From Atherix ibis (Eukaryota; Arthropoda; Insecta; Diptera; Athericidae), in contig OY282610.1 in NCBI GenBank assembly GCA_958298945.1, positions 26,560,233-26,624,232 on the forward strand: a stretch of DNA of 64,000 nt. Reading direction: 5' to 3'. The notes beneath the pieces were generated by a model, which worked only from the letters and a program-made list of their open reading frames with translations, had not been told where the DNA came from and did no database searches. Each line of letters starts with the position of its first letter. Within the stretch, counting starts at the first letter, position 1. Positions 51,401-56,641 of the stretch are shown here, piece by piece. The translations under genes and the position numbers were made by a program.

Positions 51401-54400
51401 TTATAAAATCTCATAGGGCTCTAAAATTTCAAGAGGCTAAAAAATCTCAAACATCCCAAGACTTGCAGAAATGCTAAAAATCTCAAAAATATTATACTTA
51501 TTGTAAAATTTCAAAAATCTCAAAAATTTCGAAAAACTCAACAATTTCAAAAATCTCAAAAATCTTAAAAATTTGGAAAATTAATTAAATAATTATAAAG
51601 AAAAAATTTAAAAAATATCAAAACTTTTAAAAGTATCGAAAATTTAAAAATCTTTCAAAAATCCAAATCATGCCAAAAATATATAAAATTTAAAAATTCT
51701 TCAAAATTCTAAAATTTTTTAAAAAATTCTTAAAATTTCAAAACAAGGAAATCCTAAAAAATTCACACATCAAATATTTCAAAAATTTTAAAAATCTCGA
51801 AAATTTCAAGAATCTCAAAAGTAGAAATATCTGAGAAGTTTCGGAAATCTCAAATATGTGAAAAATCTGTAAAATCTCAAACAAATTTTGTTATCTCAAA
51901 AATCATTTGTATCTACAATTTATACAACCTTTCCAATCTTTATAATCTCAAAAATTTCAAAAATTGGAAAAATCGCAAAAAATCATAAAAATCTTAATAA
52001 TTTTAAAGATCTCAAATATTTCGAAAATTCCGAAAATATGAGAATTTTTAAAAATCTCAAGAATTGTAATAAATTTTAAAAAATCTTAAATGACAATGAC
52101 AAAAAAATCTCAAAAAATTCAAAAAACTCAAAAATTTCAAAAATTTAAAAAATTAAAAAAAAACATTCAAAATTTAAAAACATGACAAAAATTGCGTAAA
52201 ATGCCAAAAATCTCTTAAATATTTTACGATATATTCAAAATCCAAAAATGTGAAAATTTTCATTAATTCTAAGAATTTCACAACTAAAAAATGCCAAAAT
52301 ATTCAAAAACATCAAAAATCTTAAAAAATCGATAATCTTCAGAATCTCAAAAGCTTAAAAATCTCAAAAATTTTAAAATTTTTTTAATTTTTTACAAATT
52401 ATTAAAAATTGCAAAAATGTCAATTATTCCGGAAGTTTCAAAGAAACAAAAATTTTTAAGTCTCAAAAATCTTGAAAAATTCAAAAATCTCAAAAAATTC
52501 AAAAAACTCAAAAATTAAAAAAAAAAATTCAAAATTTAAAACATGCCAAAAATTGCGTAAAATGCCAAAAATCTCTAAAATATTATATATAAAATTAAAA
52601 ACAATATTCAAAATCCAAAAATGTGAAAATTTTCAATAATTCTAAGAATTTCACAACTAAAAAATGCCAAAATATTCAAAAACATCAAAAATTTCAAAAA
52701 TCTCGAAAATCTACAGAATCTCAAAAACTTAAAAATCTCAAAAATTTTAAGATTTTTGTAATTTTTTACAAATCATTAAAAATTGCAAAAATGTCAATTA
52801 TTCTGGAAGTTTCAAAAACACAAAAATTTTTAAGTCTCAAAAATCTTGAAAAATTCAAAAATCTGACATATTTCAAAAAATTCAAAAATATCAAAAATCT
52901 CAAAAAATTCAAAAAACTCAAAAATTTAAAAAAAATATTCAAAATTTAAAACATGCCAAAAATTGCGTAAAATGCCAAAAATCTCTAAAATATTATATAT
53001 AAAATTAAAAACAATATTCAAAATCCAAAAATGTGAAAATTTTCAATAATTCTAAGAGTTTCACAACTAAAAAATGCCAAAATATTCAAAAACATCTCGA
53101 AAATCTTCAGAATCTCAAAAACTTAAAAATCTCAAAAATTTTAAGATTTTTGTAATATTTTACAAATCATTAAAAATTGCAAAAATGTCAATTATTCCGG
53201 AAGTTTCAAAAAAAACAAAAATTTTTAAGTCTCAAAAATCTTGAAAAATTCAAAAATCTCAAATATCTCCAAAAAATTCAAAAATATCAAAAATCTCAAA
53301 AAATTCAAAAAACTCAAAAATTTAAAAAAAAACATTCAAAATTTAAAACATGCCAAAAATTGCGTAAAATGCCAAAAATCTCTAAAATATTATATATAAA
53401 ATTAAAAACAATATTCAAAATCCAAAAATGTGAAAATTTTCAATAATTCTAAGAGTTTCACAACTAAAAAATGCCAAAATATTCAAAATCATCAAAAATT
53501 TCAAAAATCTTAAAAATCTCGATAATTTTCAGAATCTCAAAAGCTTAAAAATCTCAAAAATTTTAAGATTTTTGTAATATTTTACAAATCATTAAAAATT
53601 GCAAAAATGTCAATTATTCCGGAAGTTTCAAAAAAAACAAAAATTTTTAAGTCTCAAAAATCTTGAAAAATTCAAAAATCTGAAATATTTCAAAAATTTC
53701 AAAAACCGTAAAAATTACAAATGTCTTAAAAATTTTAAAGATCTCGAAAATTTTGAAAATTTAAAAATCTGAAATATTACAAAAATTCCAAAAATATGAG
53801 AATTTTTAAAAATCTCAAGAATCGTAAGAAATATCAAAAATCATAAAAATCAGAAGAATCTCGAAAGCTTAAAATTTTCAAATATGTCAAAAATCTGAAA
53901 CATTTCAAGAATTTCCCAAATTTCTAAGATGCTGTAAAATCTCAGAAAAAAAATTTTATATAAAAAAACATGCTGCAAAAGCTCAGGAAAAAAAAAATTT
54001 ATATCTCAAATAATTCAAAAATTTCCAGCGTTTTGAAATATTTAAATTCTTAAAAAGCTCAAAAATCGTAAAAATTACAAAAATCTTAGAAATTTTAAAG
54101 ATTTCCAAAATCAAGAAAGTTTAGAAAATTTTAAATATTCTACAATAATATTAAAATCGTAAGATTCTCGAAAGTTAGAATCTGAAAAATGCTAAAAATC
54201 TTAAAAATCTTAAAAATTGGCAAAATTTCAATAATCTGAATTTCCACAGTCTCTCCAATCACTACATTTTCGACAATATCTATGATAGCTATACTCTCTA
54301 AAATCTCCAACAATCCCTACAATATCTTAAACCCTTTAATTCAATATTATTTTTAAATTCTTTATAATCTCTCTAACCTATCTAGCCCGACTCCGGTCTC

Positions 54401-56641
54401 TTTACCCACTAGGTTACAGAAAAAAAAAGAAATAACATCGAATAACTTGAAGTGATAGCCTGGATGTGCTTGGTAATATTTTATGATGCAAAATATGTAC
54501 TTCGGTGCCAAAATTTTATATTTTTTTATAGTTTTCCACAGGATAATAAAAAAGGAATATTCGTATTTGCTACGTTCTCGTTTATTGCTTTGTTTGTTTC
54601 TATTTTTACTTGTTGTCAGCATATCGCATGGCATAAAAAATACGAGTATCTCTTCCTTAAAAGAGAATATCCTGCTTGACGATGTCTGGCGTACTGAACC
54701 TATCCAAATTGTGATTCCATTTCGGTGAATACATGGATGGCTATAGTTTTCCAGTTAAAGGAAGAGGAAGGAAAGTAATTTTATTTCTTGCAAACAAAGT
54801 GCGTATTTCGTATACAATGGAGACCATATTGAAACCGCATCGAATTCAGGTCAGGCAATAAAGTTAGTCATTCTGGCTTCGGTTTTATTTCGGCACAAAA
54901 GTGCAAAGGCAAACCATCTAGCGGGTAATGCGTCATATCTACGTACATACACATATGCATATGTGCATGAACGTGCAGTGTTGAGACGACAGGATTTCGG
55001 TTCCGGAGCATCAACCAAATGGAGGTCATTGGAATGGTTGTGCTGCAGTGGTACGAGCACTAGTATTACCGGCACCAACCGACATCTTCTTGTACACGCA
55101 CGCCTCCGAACTCTTGTCTGCGACGTTTGTTGTTGCTGTTCGGAGAATCTGCATCGCCGCAACTTAACACTGCAGGTTAATCCAATAGACCGAATCCAGT
55201 TGAATGTACTGACAGAAAATCGAATTTGATTTTTTCGCAAATTTGCAGTTTGGTGCAGTTTGTGCAAACTCCGAATTCGATTGATACTCGTACTTCGTCG
55301 AAAATAGTATTCCTTTTAGATAATAATACCCTTCACGTATTGAAATCGTGCCTTTTGAAAGGAGAGTGGCAAAGAATTTCCGAAAGGAAGAAAGAAAGTT
55401 TCCAGAAAACTTGGCAACCAATAAAGTTTCATGGCCGCCACTTCCAAATTTTCAGCTCAGATTCACGTCTAGTAACTATTACCGAGTTGCCGATCTTGAG
55501 CATTTGTTAAATCTGAATTAAATCCGAGTAACCACATTCGTTCGCAGATAATTATGTGCTAGTGAAGAGAGTCACTTCAAAATTAACTGCGGATTGAAAT
55601 TTGCATGGAGTAGTCGTAATGAGCTTCCGTTGGTGTGCATATGCTCGTGCAAGAGTTGCTGGGTGAATCCTTTTGAATACCGCCTCTTCTACCATCACCA
55701 GTCACGTTTGACTTGTTATCTAACTTCATCTGGCATGTTCGCAATCTACCAACTCTTTGGTATACTTTGGGTTTCAGTACCAGAATACTTATAATACTTT
55801 CATGTCGTTGACCCAAAAAGTCCCCCTATGACCTATTATCGTTGCCGTTCTAATCCTACATTGCATCGTAACAAATTGGCTTTGTTGGAGAATTGCAGAC
55901 CAAACGTAACCCCGCAATCCTATTTCTCGGCACTGCATCGTAAGTACACACAGCATGAAGTGATTTGAAGTATTTCCAAGTAGTTCGAAGATTTTTGAAA
56001 ATCTCATTCTTGATACGAAAGTAGGCCAGACCGACGTCGCAAGCACAACTTCCGATGGTTTTTAGAAATTCCGTTTTTATTTCTCATCAAAACCCACTTT
56101 AATATTGGTACACAAATGTGATTCTATAAATTTTCTTGTTCTGCTCTTCTTCCATTCTTCTATACCAACCCTTAAGGATTATTTCTGATAAATATATGAG
56201 TCCAAATCCTTGCACATATACACATAGCACAGGAACAGTTCGAAGGATTAAATTGTGATTATATTGAAAAATTTAATTTTCGATTTGGTTTTTTTTTTCA
56301 ATAAAAAAATATCTATTTTACCGATGAAAATGTTTTCGAAATTTAAATTAAGATACTAACATGCATTCAAATTGCTTTAAGAGTCCTTAATGCTTAATTG
56401 TATTAAAAATTCCAAGTTCATTTCCTTATGAAGAGAAGAAACTTTCACATAGTCGGTGGTGTATTGTTCAAATCGATATTGTCTGATATCGTCGCAATCA
56501 GTTATGAAGAGATTTTGTATAAAATTATCAAAATAAAATAAATTAATTAATTACCTCATCCTTTTCGGCAATTGATTCACCATTTTCCAAACGGAAACGT
56601 CTACAATTTCCATCGACACCGTCAAGTTCTGTTTGTGGTAA
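5441..56641 (-). CDS. GARNL3: GARNL3-like Rap/Ran-GAP and CNH domain protein, 13 exons, 5' end incomplete
   Basis: Predicted GTPase-activating protein for a Rap-type small GTPase, probably cytoplasmic. Thirteen minus-strand exons (56555-56641, 50043-50124, 49814-49932, 24550-24784, 24276-24374, 20023-20126, 9448-9565, 7937-8046, 7691-7843, 7308-7614, 6767-7238, 6562-6707, 5441-6474) sum to 3066 nt. They join through GT/AG introns in one open frame of 1021 residues plus TAA. Domain order follows GARNL3: an N-terminal linker, a Rap-GAP domain at about residues 100-350 with the asparagine-thumb motif RKRHIGND (Asn251), a CNH domain at about 400-720, and a divergent Ser/Thr-rich tail. Diagnostic stretches include [55 protein letters not shown] and [10 protein letters not shown]. 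Exon phases agree at every junction, which is strong support. No initiator codon is visible, so the N-terminus is missing. Introns range from 59 to 25,029 bp. The substrate GTPase is inferred from the family, not shown here. Confidence 0.88.
6562..6707 (-). CDS. GARNL3: GARNL3-like exon L (CNH domain)
   Basis: 146 nt, visible residues 629-677. It encodes [20 protein letters not shown] and TELLLCYN, equivalent to the HQFDVVNE-TGE---LH-VE...LLLCYN region of GARNL3. The acceptor is CTCTATTAG and the donor is GTAAAT. The exon is short and only recognisable in the joined frame. Confidence 0.85.
6767..7238 (-). CDS. GARNL3: GARNL3-like exon K (CNH domain)
   Basis: 472 nt, visible residues 472-628. 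It contains [48 protein letters not shown] and GLICIGYK, which follow the CNH beta-propeller strands of GARNL3. The acceptor is TTTAAATAG and the donor is GTAACT after AA; the next exon's G completes Lys. The next intron is 59 bp. Confidence 0.9.
7308..7614 (-). CDS. GARNL3: GARNL3-like exon J (Rap-GAP/CNH linker and start of CNH)
   Basis: 307 nt, visible residues 370-471. It starts [12 protein letters not shown] and contains [20 protein letters not shown] and PWEPQCF, all strong GARNL3 landmarks. It ends in the first CNH strand with TNDGTFLVK. The acceptor is TTTTATAG and the donor is GTAAGT. The final G joins AA of the next exon to make Glu. Confidence 0.9.
7691..7843 (-). CDS. GARNL3: GARNL3-like exon I (end of Rap-GAP domain)
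   Basis: 153 nt, phase 0 at both ends, visible residues 319-369. It contains [20 protein letters not shown] and [15 protein letters not shown], the conserved C-terminal helix region of Rap-GAP domains. The acceptor is GATTTTAG and the donor is GTAAAT. It is followed by a 76-bp intron. Confidence 0.9.
7937..8046 (-). CDS. GARNL3: GARNL3-like exon H
   Basis: 110 nt, visible residues 282-318. It encodes [17 protein letters not shown] and [14 protein letters not shown], matching the Rap-GAP block F-VV...Y-L-I-S-E-VP-FGPPLP-PP-F. The acceptor is AATACAG and the donor is GTAAAA. The next intron is 93 bp. Confidence 0.9.
8047..9447. repeat. Intron G-H with degenerate CAGCCATTT repeat
   Basis: A 1.4-kb intron. 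8220-8670 carries about 20 loose copies of a 20-25 bp unit built on GCAGCCATTTTGTATT, with variable spacing. The rest (8670-9447) is AT-rich and otherwise featureless. Confidence 0.6.
9448..9565 (-). CDS. GARNL3: GARNL3-like exon G (catalytic Asn)
   Basis: 118 nt, visible residues 243-281. It starts [16 protein letters not shown]. In Rap1GAP the asparagine of RHIGND is the catalytic thumb that stands in for an arginine finger; here it is Asn251 and intact. It ends KSQFT plus one base; with AC of the next exon this gives the His of the family FTH motif. The acceptor is TATATTTCAG and the donor is GTATCC. Confidence 0.9.
9940..11400. repeat. ~375-bp tandem repeat, about four copies
   Basis: A landmark CAGTCTAAT recurs at 10191, 10566, 10941 and 11319 (spacing 375, 375 and 378). 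Units share CTGCTTTATCGAGTGAGTAC, GGCAAAAAAGTGTCAACATT and CTAATTTTTATCTTCTAAAA. The first and last copies are the most diverged and the middle two are nearly identical, as expected for unequal exchange. It lies in the 10.5-kb intron. Confidence 0.88.
11401..12369. other. AT-rich intron DNA, nothing recognised
   Basis: No coherent frame or repeat. A short minus-strand open frame at 11926-12156 has no recognisable motif and is probably chance. Confidence 0.5.
12370..12480 (-). pseudogene. Transposase fragment (DDE type, relic 2 of 5)
   Basis: The minus strand reads [20 protein letters not shown] followed by YGHMITDYF. This is the same ~35-residue part of the transposase seen at 2985, 31900, 33720 and 62600. 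No terminal repeats are recognised. Confidence 0.55.
12557..12612. repeat. 22-bp inverted repeat, 12-nt loop
   Basis: Arms 12557-12578 (ATGGCAACGTTGCTTACTAACG) and 12591-12612 pair with one mismatch. The loop contains the smaller palindrome ATCTATAGAT. It could be a foldback or MITE remnant. Confidence 0.7.
12613..14183. other. AT-rich intron DNA with a T20 run
   Basis: No gene recognised. 13649-13668 is an uninterrupted run of about 20 T. Short open frames at 12826-13020 and 13180-13434 lack recognisable motifs. Confidence 0.5.
14186..15477 (+). mobile_element. Nearly intact irritans-like mariner
   Basis: 1292 bp with ~30-bp inverted ends, CGAGGGTCGTTCACTAAGTC at left and CGAGGGTCGTTCAATAAGTC as the reverse complement of the right. 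The TA target site is at 14184-14185 and 15478-15479. It carries a transposase that is open except for one frame slip near 14590. It sits in the intron between exons F and G. The ends are related to those of the nested mariner at 39383-40684 (CGAGGGTTATTCAACAAGTA). Confidence 0.92.
14365..15413 (+). pseudogene. Mariner transposase, one frameshift from intact
   Basis: Starts [17 protein letters not shown] at 14365. Two frames (14365-14601 and about 14593-15413) overlap in the protein and are separated by what looks like a single missing base near 14590, in the HTH linker. All three catalytic Asp are present: [21 protein letters not shown] and APSDYFLF. There are 34 residues between the last two, i.e. 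the DD34D signature of mariner. The WVPR(L/E)L linker motif is present as WVPRLLS. Motif wording is closest to the irritans (Himar-like) branch. Apparently a recent insertion by decay level. Confidence 0.88.
15540..16210. repeat. Degenerate leading copies of the 301-bp repeat
   Basis: Weakly similar copies of the array at 16210-17400, recognisable by GATTCTGGACTC..ATAAT, GATAAAGTGGATAATCACA and AACAGGATATTTC motifs. Divergence increases leftwards. Confidence 0.6.
16210..17400. repeat. 301-bp tandem repeat, about four copies
   Basis: The landmark ATGAAGAGCATAGTCGGAAG recurs at 16518, 16819 and 17120 (as ATGAAGATCATAGTCGGAAG), exactly 301 bp apart. Units are closely similar. Each contains an open frame of 83-84 codons, but the frames start and stop within each unit and have no known motif. 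I read them as satellite, not genes. Confidence 0.9.
17401..18659. other. AT-rich intron DNA, nothing recognised
   Basis: No repeat array or coherent coding frame seen. AT-rich with scattered A and T runs. Confidence 0.5.
18660..19980. repeat. 10-bp minisatellite AAAAATATAG
   Basis: 19190-19830 is nearly pure AAAAATATAG (about 60 copies, with rare 1-bp slips and single variants such as ATCGAAAA). Diverged flanks run from about 18660 and to 19980. Because three units equal 30 bp, the minus strand stays open for 340 codons (18815-19837) as a Phe/Ile/Tyr repeat; I treat that as a by-product. It abuts exon F by about 40 bp. Confidence 0.95.
20023..20126 (-). CDS. GARNL3: GARNL3-like exon F
   Basis: 104 nt, visible residues 208-242. 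It encodes [20 protein letters not shown] followed by PYSRDNRQQ, almost identical in pattern to the family's [20 protein letters not shown]. The acceptor is AATTTTCAG. The donor is GTTCGT, weaker than the other donors in this gene. It lies between a 10-bp minisatellite (downstream in the gene) and the LINE-containing intron. Confidence 0.9.
20127..20982. other. AT-rich intron DNA between exon F and the LINE
   Basis: No recognisable element. It ends at the T-rich stretch that is the poly(A) tail of the LINE in reverse. Confidence 0.5.
21219..22648 (-). pseudogene. Jockey-like reverse transcriptase, broken
   Basis: RT palm motifs are recognisable but spread over more than one frame, with stops. 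The final open part, 21219-21842, begins with [12 protein letters not shown] and includes [13 protein letters not shown], the thumb/connection region. A 21-bp direct duplication (GTCAGCATATGTTGCG) sits at 21833-21855 just before YADD. It ends [11 protein letters not shown], typical of a jockey ORF2 end. Confidence 0.82.
22649..23640 (-). pseudogene. Jockey-like endonuclease and RT N-terminal region, partial ORF2
   Basis: An open minus-strand frame of about 330 residues. It has [25 protein letters not shown] (family GGDFNAKH) and [10 protein letters not shown], the Asp-His endonuclease motif. A basic linker toward RT follows. The start lies beyond the truncation. The Asn of GGDFNAKH is Ser here, which suggests decay. 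Confidence 0.85.
23655..24199 (+). mobile_element. Internally deleted mariner, copy 2, with a duplicated left end
   Basis: 545 bp between TA at 23653-23654 and 24200-24201. It has lost most of the HTH and the third catalytic region. It retains [20 protein letters not shown], an in-frame stop (S-stop-VYG) and [18 protein letters not shown]. The right end is not the family right end: the last ~50 bp is the reverse complement of the left end (including AATTTCCGCGGGTTAC), giving a longer than normal inverted repeat. It sits exactly at the truncated 5' end of the LINE. Confidence 0.85.
24276..24374 (-). CDS. GARNL3: GARNL3-like exon E
   Basis: 99 nt, visible residues 175-207. It encodes [15 protein letters not shown] and [10 protein letters not shown], equivalent to the E-GS--F--FL--LGD...GYRGGLD segment of Rap-GAP domains. 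The acceptor is TTTTTTGCAG and the donor is GTAAAT. The upstream intron is 175 bp; the downstream intron is 4.1 kb and holds a LINE and a mariner. Confidence 0.9.
24550..24784 (-). CDS. GARNL3: GARNL3-like exon D (start of Rap-GAP domain)
   Basis: 235 nt, visible residues 97-174. It starts [11 protein letters not shown] and contains [20 protein letters not shown] and [11 protein letters not shown], hallmark N-terminal Rap-GAP motifs. The acceptor is TCTATAG and the donor is GTAAGT. The final G joins AG of the next exon to make Glu. It sits immediately 3' of the giant intron and 175 bp from the next exon. Confidence 0.92.
24785..25250. other. Start of the 25-kb intron, nothing recognised
   Basis: AT-rich sequence directly upstream of exon D. 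No array or transposon end was identified. Confidence 0.5.
25251..26680 (+). mobile_element. Mariner relic with three tandem C-terminal fragments
   Basis: 25380-25660 retains a decayed N-terminal part ([14 protein letters not shown] then TDENVQWKI). After this come three diverged copies of the C-terminal part. The marker TTGATAATATCCAA-GGA-T (the DNIQ- segment) recurs near 25818, 26202 and 26555, spacing about 384 and 350 bp. The third copy keeps [12 protein letters not shown] and CAT/SPL..PPLTQF, decayed forms of LHHDNAP and [11 protein letters not shown]13 run lies at 25738-25750. No terminal inverted repeats were seen. Confidence 0.7.
26681..27957. other. Moderately AT-rich intron DNA, nothing recognised
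   Basis: Less A/T-biased than its surroundings around 26900-27700. Contains a minus-strand 76-codon open frame (26894-27124) without known motifs. No element identified. Confidence 0.4.
27958..28440. repeat. Segmental duplication unit, copy 1
   Basis: This segment is repeated at 29580-30060 with about 95% identity by eye. It contains 28262-28375, which reads [10 protein letters not shown]...[19 protein letters not shown]. That is the C-terminal end of the same mariner family as at 25.2-26.7 kb (NIQ--VT-ELKAIPVE-FQ-CY-EW-QRLRR). Confidence 0.8.
28440..29580. repeat. 14-bp minisatellite AAAATTTGTCAGTA, block 1
   Basis: Dozens of copies of a 14-bp unit alternating between AAATTTGTCAGTA and AAGTTTGTCAGTA/AAGTTTGGCAGTA types. 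A ~490-bp internal duplication is marked by GGCAGGAAAAATTTGTCAAT at 28641 and 29131. Open frames such as KNLSVKICQ arise from the 42-bp codon cycle and are not genes. Confidence 0.95.
29580..30060. repeat. Segmental duplication unit, copy 2
   Basis: Second copy of 27958-28440, including the mariner C-terminal fragment (29885-29995). Small differences include a missing CAAAGAAACTA-like segment near 29993. Confidence 0.8.
30060..30893. repeat. 14-bp minisatellite, block 2
   Basis: The same AAAATTTGTCAGTA array. GGCAGGAAAAATTTGTCAAT recurs at 30252, so the block shares higher-order sequence with block 1. Confidence 0.95.
30894..31150. repeat. ~255-bp duplicated segment, copy 1
   Basis: ACATTTTGTTGTAAC...CCAATAATTCCCCAACTT...GGTTCAAGTGCAGTAATATT repeated at 35345-35605 with a few changes. 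Both copies are followed by the 14-bp minisatellite, so the duplication included the start of an array. Confidence 0.85.
31150..31690. repeat. 14-bp minisatellite, block 3, degenerate
   Basis: Diverged copies of AAAATTTGTCAGTA, including TTCTCAGT and TATTCAGTGA variants. Matches the start of the block at 35690-36200. Confidence 0.85.
31848..32210 (-). pseudogene. Transposase fragment (DDE type, relic 3 of 5)
   Basis: Longest intact-reading relic: [20 protein letters not shown] matches the family FSDEAHFWLNGYVNKQN, which contains the catalytic Asp, and [20 protein letters not shown] matches GGIIGPYFFENEAGQTVTVN. It then decays. Minus strand. No ends recognised. Confidence 0.7.
32211..33714. 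other. AT-rich intron DNA with a G-rich patch
   Basis: A/T-rich and A-run rich with no recognisable element. A purine/G-rich patch at 33280-33320 (GGGAGAGGGGGGGTGGAGAGG) stands out. Confidence 0.5.
33715..33800 (+). pseudogene. Transposase fragment (DDE type, relic 4 of 5)
   Basis: The plus strand reads [20 protein letters not shown] followed by MIEN, the same segment as relics 1-3. Opposite strand to relics 2 and 3. Confidence 0.6.
33801..35340. other. AT-rich intron DNA, nothing recognised
   Basis: Two short open frames (34614-34865 minus, 35047-35328 plus) have hydrophobic composition but no known motif and are probably chance. Confidence 0.45.
35345..35605. repeat. ~255-bp duplicated segment, copy 2
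   Basis: Second copy of 30894-31150; see that entry. Confidence 0.85.
35690..37620. repeat. 14-bp minisatellite, block 4
   Basis: About 1.9 kb of the AAAATTTGTCAGTA array, more diverged than blocks 1 and 2. Contains recurring sub-blocks (for example CAGTAAGAAATTATCAATAAAAATT near 36395 and 36475). Confidence 0.92.
37621..38646. other. Unclassified intron DNA, GC-richer end
   Basis: 37621-38040 is AT-rich. 38240-38640 is noticeably less A/T-biased, with phrases such as GTGCCGCTGCAGCAAAGTCA and CGCTAGCCGGGTTGGATCC. It may be part of an unrecognised element. No coding frame recognised. Confidence 0.4.
38794..39380 (+). pseudogene. Mariner transposase pseudogene, copy 3 (outer element)
   Basis: Retains [20 protein letters not shown] (HTH), then a deletion that jumps from EDVTK to KVLLTVFF. 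Further on it has [20 protein letters not shown], a stop after [14 protein letters not shown](A) and [19 protein letters not shown]. The C-terminal tail ([17 protein letters not shown]) is separated from the rest by the nested element and resumes at 40690. Confidence 0.85.
39383..40684 (+). mobile_element. Irritans-like mariner nested in another mariner
   Basis: 1302 bp. Ends CGAGGGTTATTCAACAAGTA at left and CGATGGTCATTCAACAAGTA as reverse complement of the right. TA target at 39381-39382 and 40685-40686, so a clean TA insertion. It is GC-richer than its surroundings. Transposase motif wording resembles the copy at 14186-15477, but the two are clearly different subfamilies. Confidence 0.93.
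39561..40620 (+). pseudogene. Transposase of the nested mariner, two or more breaks
   Basis: Starts [19 protein letters not shown] at 39561. Open to 40172 with [20 protein letters not shown], then shifts frame near 40120 into [19 protein letters not shown], then a stop at about 40235. The final part (40264-40620) has [20 protein letters not shown] and [13 protein letters not shown] ~45-bp internal insertion duplicates the GAATTGGTTCAA/GTCGGTTTTTGA words near 39720-39750 ([17 protein letters not shown]), an apparent local duplication. Confidence 0.88.
40798..42895. other. AT-rich intron DNA, nothing recognised
   Basis: No array and no coding signal recognised. 41660-42300 is less A/T-biased than the rest but carries no open frame of note. 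Confidence 0.45.
42900..44600. repeat. 295-bp satellite array, about five copies
   Basis: The landmark CCAATTGGAATATTTCC recurs at 43326, 43621, 43916 (CCAATTGGAGTATTTCC) and 44211, each exactly 295 bp apart. An earlier diverged copy lies near 42996. Each unit is itself two diverged half-units, one with AAAATAGGCTTGCTATGTGC and one with GGGCTCGCCACATGCC. Copies are nearly identical, so recently homogenised. It continues in decayed form to 47110. Confidence 0.93.
44325..44393. repeat. 30-bp inverted repeat inside the satellite
   Basis: Arms 44325-44354 (ACTAAGTCAGACTGGCGAGA...) and 44364-44393 pair with one mismatch (C/T at the GGC/GCC step), leaving a 9-nt spacer. Arms are a satellite half-unit and its inverted partner. 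Confidence 0.85.
44600..44990. repeat. Degenerate 295-bp satellite, left of the LINE relic
   Basis: Diverged units recognisable by GAGGTCCTAATCAGAAAATTT and GGCTCAGCACATGCC words. Directly abuts the RNase H LINE relic. Confidence 0.75.
44995..45975 (+). mobile_element. LINE 3' fragment with RNase H region (I/Loa/Outcast type)
   Basis: Plus-strand relic in several frames. Pieces: [18 protein letters not shown] (RT C-terminal region), [16 protein letters not shown] (RNase H D-S-Q motif) and [20 protein letters not shown], the C-terminal Cys/His zinc knuckle. It ends near TTATTTTATTATTATTAGG, a TTA-repeat tail. GC-richer than the satellite around it. It has several frameshifts and stops. Confidence 0.75.
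45976..47110. repeat. Degenerate 295-bp satellite, right of the LINE relic
   Basis: Diverged units marked by GAGGTCCCAATCAGAAAATT, ACTTCAAAAGTA-type words and AATAGACTCA-type words. Because related satellite flanks both sides, the LINE was inserted into an existing array. Confidence 0.75.
46984..47061. repeat. 20-bp perfect inverted repeat
   Basis: GTAATCGTCGAGTCTATTTG at 46984-47003 and its exact reverse complement at 47042-47061, with an AT-rich 38-nt spacer. A weaker inverted pair (CAGACTGCCAAGATGA with TATCTTGTCAGTCTG) is at about 46790-46855. Confidence 0.85.
47111..49813. other. AT-rich intron DNA up to exon C
   Basis: AT-rich, with a TG microsatellite (about eight TG units) at 47971-47986. 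No coding frame recognised. 48801-48995 and 49268-49677 contain short open frames without motifs. Confidence 0.45.
49814..49932 (-). CDS. GARNL3: GARNL3-like exon C
   Basis: 119 nt, phase 1 to 0, visible residues 57-96. It encodes [17 protein letters not shown] and ends in [10 protein letters not shown]. This matches the family block HQNY-G-DA-K-PFFLS...YRAILWRK. The donor is GTAAGT at 49808-49813. It is followed by the 25-kb intron. Confidence 0.9.
50043..50124 (-). CDS. GARNL3: GARNL3-like exon B
   Basis: 82 nt encoding 27 codons plus one base, including [16 protein letters not shown], a near match to the conserved [15 protein letters not shown] block of GARNL3. The acceptor is CTTATAG and the donor is GTGAGT. 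The last base C combines with TG of the next exon to make the Leu of LGKLHQNYVG. The next intron is only 110 bp. Confidence 0.9.
50340..54330. repeat. Low-complexity array of TCAAAAATCT-type words with higher-order repeats
   Basis: About 4 kb of A-rich sequence built on TCAAAAATCTCAAAAATTT with 9-12 bp spacing. Two higher-order levels show: a ~350-bp direct duplication (50530-50890 against 50880-51290, marked by AAAAAACTAAAAACTTACAA) and a ~375-410-bp unit marked by TCCAAAAATGTGAAAATTTT at 52241, 52614, 53024 and 53421. Open frames here (for example [14 protein letters not shown]) are by-products. Confidence 0.92.
54331..54740. other. Transition from array to GC-richer DNA
   Basis: Short overlapping open frames on both strands (54362-54728) without known motifs. 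Nothing supported. Confidence 0.35.
54740..55640. other. Relatively GC-rich island, function unknown
   Basis: Clearly less A/T-biased than the rest of the intron, with CG-containing words such as GCACGCACGCCTCC-like text near 55095-55110 and a 16-bp palindrome CACATATGCATATGTG at 54950-54965. Open frames run on both strands (138 codons minus, 88 codons plus), which suggests base composition rather than coding. It could be an alternative promoter or first exon, a conserved regulatory stretch, or an old element. Confidence 0.4.
55641..56554. other. Rest of intron A-B
   Basis: AT-rich sequence upstream of the donor at 56554. The part to about 56060 is still GC-richer than average. No feature recognised. 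Confidence 0.4.
56555..56641 (-). CDS. GARNL3: GARNL3-like exon A (most 5' exon placed)
   Basis: Encodes visible residues 1-29, ending in [16 protein letters not shown], which resembles the RFRVENG segment before the Rap-GAP domain of GARNL3. The acceptor is TATTTACAG at 56642-56650 and the donor is GTAATT at 56549-56554. The reading is phase 0 at both ends as drawn. A second AG 13 nt downstream (exon start 56628) would change the entry phase to 1 and still keep the ELDGVDG frame, so the exon start is uncertain. No ATG is present, so a more 5' exon must exist. Confidence 0.75.

Noticed and set aside
54851..55267. 138-codon minus-strand open frame in the GC-rich island
   Set aside because: Open frames also run on the other strand and the sequence has no motif; likely base composition.
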